Source of the DNA: Klebsiella sp. RIT-PI-d
GTDB taxonomy: Bacteria; Pseudomonadota; Gammaproteobacteria; Enterobacterales; Enterobacteriaceae
Assembly (NCBI RefSeq): GCF_001187865.1
Contig: NZ_LGIT01000009.1
Location: forward strand, 1,674,001 to 1,738,000
Direction: 5' to 3'
Length of the DNA: 64,000 bases
Shown here: positions 60,846 through 64,000 of the stretch, one piece after another
How the letters are laid out: each line of letters begins with the position of its first letter
Numbering within the stretch: position 1 is the stretch's first letter
Made by a program: the position numbers and the translations under genes
Notes under the pieces: generated by a model
The model's input: only the letters and a program-made list of their open reading frames with translations
Told to the model about the DNA's origin: nothing
Database searches by the model: none

Positions 60846-61964
60846 TTATTCAACCTTTAAGACTTTATTAATTGCGTCAAGGTATTTATTAATTACAATT
60901 TTTTCGTCAAATTCTTTTTCCACTTTTTTACGACTTGCAATAGAAAAATCTTTCCTTTGTTTAGGTGACATCAATATCACTTTTTCCATTGCGTTTACCA
61001 ATTCATCTAATGACTGAGGTTTACATAAATAGCCATTAACACCATCATCAACTATATCTCTACAGCCGACATTATCTGTGGTAATGATTGGTTTACCCAT
61101 AGCAGCAGCTTCTAATAACGACTTTGGAACACCCTCACGGTAGAAAGAGGGTAATACTATACAATCTGCTTTTTCAATTTCATTTTCTACTGAATCAGAT
61201 ACACCCAGATAAGTTATGATACCCTCTTTAATCCAAGCGTCCATCTGTTCAGGAGATACATAGGAAGGATTAGTTGGTTCTAAAAAACCTAACAAACTGA
61301 ACCTTACTTTATCTCCATATTTTTTTTTCAAAACTCTTGCCGCATCTGCATAATATGTAATACCTTTTTGATATAGCATTCTCGCAATTAATAAAAACTC
61401 TAAACTATATGTTTCTGAAAATGAAAAATTAAACCTCTTGATATCCACACCTGAACCGGGAACCCTCATGGTTTTTTCAAATTTAACAATATTCGCTGCC
61501 AAAAAAACATTTCTATCATCATCATTTTGGAAGAATATATAATCAGCTTTTTTTTGACTTATACGATATAAGTTTTTAACAACCCAAGAAAGTAAATTTT
61601 TTTGAGTAAAAACAGTACCTAAACCAGCAATATTATTGATAACTTTTTTATTGGAATAAAAAGCTGCTAGAGTACTATATATATTGTTTTTGGGAGTAAA
61701 ATTAAGAATGACATCAATATTGGTGTTCTTATAAATTCTGTAAAATTCAATTAATGTTTTGACATCTTGAAATGGATTTAAGCCATTGGGATTCATTCTA
61801 ATTTCTATATGTCTGGCCCCCAAAGCTATGATCTTTTTTGTATATTCATCTGTAGGGCTTACAACCACAACACAATAACCTATTTCTATCAATTGCAAAA
61901 TAGTATTTCTGCGAAAATTATATATATACCAACTGGTATTTGCTGTGAGAGCAATGGTAGCCAT
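60846..61964 (-). CDS. GT4-family glycosyltransferase, second polysaccharide cluster
   Basis: 372 residues, GT-B. The start IALTANTSWYIYNFRRNTI and NIAGLGTVFT are typical of GT4 enzymes of the WbnH/PglA kind that add a sugar to a lipid-linked HexNAc. GVPKSLLEAAAMGKPIITTD is the donor-site signature. Very A+T-rich relative to gnd, so acquired. Last gene of a cluster that continues right. Confidence 0.88.
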   Translation of the reverse strand: MATIALTANTSWYIYNFRRNTILQLIEIGYCVVVVSPTDEYTKKIIALGARHIEIRMNPNGLNPFQDVKTLIEFYRIYKNTNIDVILNFTPKNNIYSTLAAFYSNKKVINNIAGLGTVFTQKNLLSWVVKNLYRISQKKADYIFFQNDDDRNVFLAANIVKFEKTMRVPGSGVDIKRFNFSFSETYSLEFLLIARMLYQKGITYYADAARVLKKKYGDKVRFSLLGFLEPTNPSYVSPEQMDAWIKEGIITYLGVSDSVENEIEKADCIVLPSFYREGVPKSLLEAAAMGKPIITTDNVGCRDIVDDGVNGYLCKPQSLDELVNAMEKVILMSPKQRKDFSIASRKKVEKEFDEKIVINKYLDAINKVLKVE

Positions 61965-62018
61965 ATAGAACCTATGCTAATAAGACTGGGTTATTGTTAA
62001 ATGAAATAGGAAGTAGGA

Positions 62019-63098
62019 TTAAGAATTTAATATTTCATAGTAAAGATTCATGTGCTGTTCCACACAAGACTCTATTGTATATATGTGGCTTTTATTTAAA
62101 GCATTCTTATGAAATTTCTCTCTTAATGATGGGGATGCAAGAATATTATTAAGAGCATTGCCATAACTATTTGCACTAAGGTTATCTACAATGATGCCAT
62201 TATTAACATAATTCACAATCTCAGCACATCCACCAACATCTGTTACAATTACAGGCAAACCAGCAAGTGTTGCCTCAATTAATGAGATTGGAAGCCCTTC
62301 CCATGCAGAGCACATAGCAAAGACATCTGCTTCACTCATGGCTTCATTAACACTATTACAATTACCTAAAAAAATAACCTTACCAGAAATACCTAATCTT
62401 TTAGCAAGACTCTCCAGATTTTCTTTCTCTGGCCCCTCACCTGCAATAATAAGTTGATAATTCGAAAAGCTAATTTCGCTTAAAGCCTCTAATATCAGTT
62501 TATAATTTTTCTGCTCAACTAGCCTTCCTGCCATGAAAATTTTTATAGGTTTATTAGGCTCATCACAAGATTGTAATTTTTTTATTATCCTTTGAGGATC
62601 GACACCATTATTTATTTTTACCACTCTTTTATGTGTATGCGTTTTAAGTAATACTGTGCAAGCCTCACAGATTCCAATATAGGCTTTAGTCCCCAGGTCT
62701 AGAACCTTGTAAATATGCTTGCTAGCACGAAGCTTGATATTATGATGCGTGTAAATTCTATTTTTTTTATTTGTGAAAAGAGAAAAAATAGCACCAAAAT
62801 ATAAGTGAGAATGAATTATGTCTGGATCGAAAAACTTGGTAGCCTTTCTTACTTTGGTTATACCCTTATAGATATTTCTTTTACAATCGTTACCAATAAA
62901 ACCAAATGCTATATTATTAGCAGTTAACTCTTCCAAAAATTTATTCTCAAATTCTTTAGAGCGACCAATTTCCACCGCATGGCTTATAAATAATATAAAA
63001 ATATCACAGTCATTTTTAGCCATATTAATGCATAAGTCTTTAACATAAATTTCGGCTCCACCGGCTGCAGGTGATGATATAATATGCATAACTTTCAC
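62019..63098 (-). CDS. GT4-family glycosyltransferase
   Basis: 359 residues, GT-B. The Gly-rich N-terminal loop SSPAAGGAEIYVKDL, KIFMAGRLVEQKNYKLILEA and EGLPISLIEATLAGLPVIVT are GT4 signatures. The overlap of one base with the next gene shows an operon. Acceptor and donor are not predictable. Confidence 0.88.
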   Translation of the reverse strand: MKVMHIISSPAAGGAEIYVKDLCINMAKNDCDIFILFISHAVEIGRSKEFENKFLEELTANNIAFGFIGNDCKRNIYKGITKVRKATKFFDPDIIHSHLYFGAIFSLFTNKKNRIYTHHNIKLRASKHIYKVLDLGTKAYIGICEACTVLLKTHTHKRVVKINNGVDPQRIIKKLQSCDEPNKPIKIFMAGRLVEQKNYKLILEALSEISFSNYQLIIAGEGPEKENLESLAKRLGISGKVIFLGNCNSVNEAMSEADVFAMCSAWEGLPISLIEATLAGLPVIVTDVGGCAEIVNYVNNGIIVDNLSANSYGNALNNILASPSLREKFHKNALNKSHIYTIESCVEQHMNLYYEILNS

Positions 63099-64000
63099 TA
63101 GATGTTAACTCCTTTAATCAGCTTTCTAGCAGCCCTTACTAACTTATATTTTATATAGCCATTTTTTAATTTAAATTTAATATTTTTCATTCTACTGATA
63201 TAATAATCTGAATAAAACTTTTTATCTGTAGTATGCTTAATGAATATGGCTTTAGAGATAATATTATCATCAGACATTGGAAGAAAAGCATTAGGTACTA
63301 TCAAAAATTTTTCTGTAGCCCCCTGTTCTATGTCCAGAAATATATTCATTTTTCTTTTTTGTAAATGTATATATGCGCATCTTTTATCTTGAATATTTTT
63401 TTGCTCATCACTATAGGAGCACTCAAATAGCTCTCCGTTAATCCATTTATAGATAAAAAATTTAGACTCATCTGAAACGGCGCGAGCAAAAGCATAATTC
63501 CTATAGTTTATATCGGCATAGTCGATTTTTTCGTATGTTTTAACATTTGTTTTTTTACAGATGTATGTCATACCCTCACTTTCATCAAAGTGACATGGAT
63601 AGTTTGTTTGGAATGCATCTCTATAATTCAGCATATTAAAACAAATGCTTTTAGCATAAAGATTATTAATAAATTCATTATTACGATATATTGTTAAATG
63701 TCCACATGAATATATTTTATCATAATCATTTAATATTTCTTCAGTAATAAAATTTTTTAGCTTTCCCCAAATCACGTCGGGATCACAATGCCCCCAAAAC
63801 TCGTAGGATGCTAGAATATCAGCGAATACCTTTCCAAATACAGGACGATAATCACATATTTTATAAGCTTCATCAAGAGCTATAGGGAAATCAAAAATTT
63901 TTTGTATATTGAATTTTAATTCATTAAATGCCATAGGGATATAGTAAATATTTTCATCATTGCATCTATTTTTTACTTGATCGGTGATTACATAAAAATC
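63098..64000 (-). CDS. DUF6625-type protein, 5' end beyond the window
   Basis: The frame stays open from the ATG at 63934 to base 64000, reading DFYVITDQVK before it, so the start lies outside. About 300 residues are visible. KICDYRPVFGKVFADIL, YEFWGHCDPDVIWGKLKNFI and GHLTIYRN match the DUF6625 group, glycosyltransferase-like proteins of capsule and O-antigen loci; WGHCDPDVIWG resembles the metal-binding DxD region of a GT-A enzyme. Strongly A+T-rich. Confidence 0.78.
   Translation of the reverse strand, partial: DFYVITDQVKNRCNDENIYYIPMAFNELKFNIQKIFDFPIALDEAYKICDYRPVFGKVFADILASYEFWGHCDPDVIWGKLKNFITEEILNDYDKIYSCGHLTIYRNNEFINNLYAKSICFNMLNYRDAFQTNYPCHFDESEGMTYICKKTNVKTYEKIDYADINYRNYAFARAVSDESKFFIYKWINGELFECSYSDEQKNIQDKRCAYIHLQKRKMNIFLDIEQGATEKFLIVPNAFLPMSDDNIISKAIFIKHTTDKKFYSDYYISRMKNIKFKLKNGYIKYKLVRAARKLIKGVNI

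Overview
The window is enterobacterial. Its core backbone follows the Escherichia coli yeeX-yeeA-sbmC-dacD-sbcB-yeeD-yeeE-plaP-yeeZ-hisLGDCBHAFI-gnd order, and the encoded proteins are close to those of E. coli and Salmonella. I place it in the Enterobacteriaceae (Escherichia/Citrobacter/Salmonella/Kluyvera neighbourhood) but cannot fix the genus from sequence alone. Base composition changes sharply along the window: about 1-27.5 kb is A+T-rich, 27.6-44.1 kb is balanced to G+C-rich core, 44.1-60.7 kb is mixed, and 60.8-64 kb is very A+T-rich.

Region 1 (1-27.48 kb) is a type III secretion island of the SPI-1/Mxi-Spa family. It ends directly against yeeX (tmaR). A long minus-strand block (23.2 down to 5.3 kb) carries a pilotin-like lipoprotein, invF, a small ORF, invG, invE, a second small ORF, invA, invB, invC, spaM, spaN, spaO (with an internal start), spaPQRS, an IagB-type lytic transglycosylase, an IpaD/SipD-type needle-tip protein, an acidic DxDxDG protein, an RcsB-like orphan response regulator and an extra ispG. 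A divergent plus-strand block (23.4-27.5 kb) carries prgHIJK-orgAB. Nearly every structural Sct component is therefore present. The hydrophobic translocators (SipB/SipC type) and their SicA-type chaperone are not in the window. At the left edge are three candidate substrates: a large 5'-truncated protein, an unknown 250-residue protein, and a 480-residue protein with WASP-like helices and two PPPLP motifs.

Region 2 (27.6-36.7 kb) is housekeeping: tmaR, yeeA, sbmC, dacD, sbcB, the thiosulfate uptake pair tsuB/tsuA, the putrescine importer plaP and yeeZ. The usual plaR and yefM-yoeB between plaP and hisL are absent. Region 3 (36.8-44.1 kb) is the complete histidine operon with its leader peptide and attenuator.

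Region 4 (44.1-55.85 kb) is a self-contained minus-strand O-antigen operon starting at a JUMPstart/ops element (about 55.8 kb): wzx, three glycosyltransferases, wbaP, rmlC-rmlB-rmlD-rmlA, wzzB and a wzy candidate next to hisI. WbaP suggests a galactose-initiated, rhamnose-containing Wzx/Wzy-type O unit with chain length set by WzzB. A gene-poor spacer of about 1 kb separates it from uge (+), ugd (-) and gnd (-). Beyond gnd lies the end of a second, very A+T-rich polysaccharide cluster with two GT4 glycosyltransferases and a DUF6625-type protein that runs off the window. This gives a galF...gnd-ugd / O-antigen / his arrangement like that seen in Klebsiella-type genomes.
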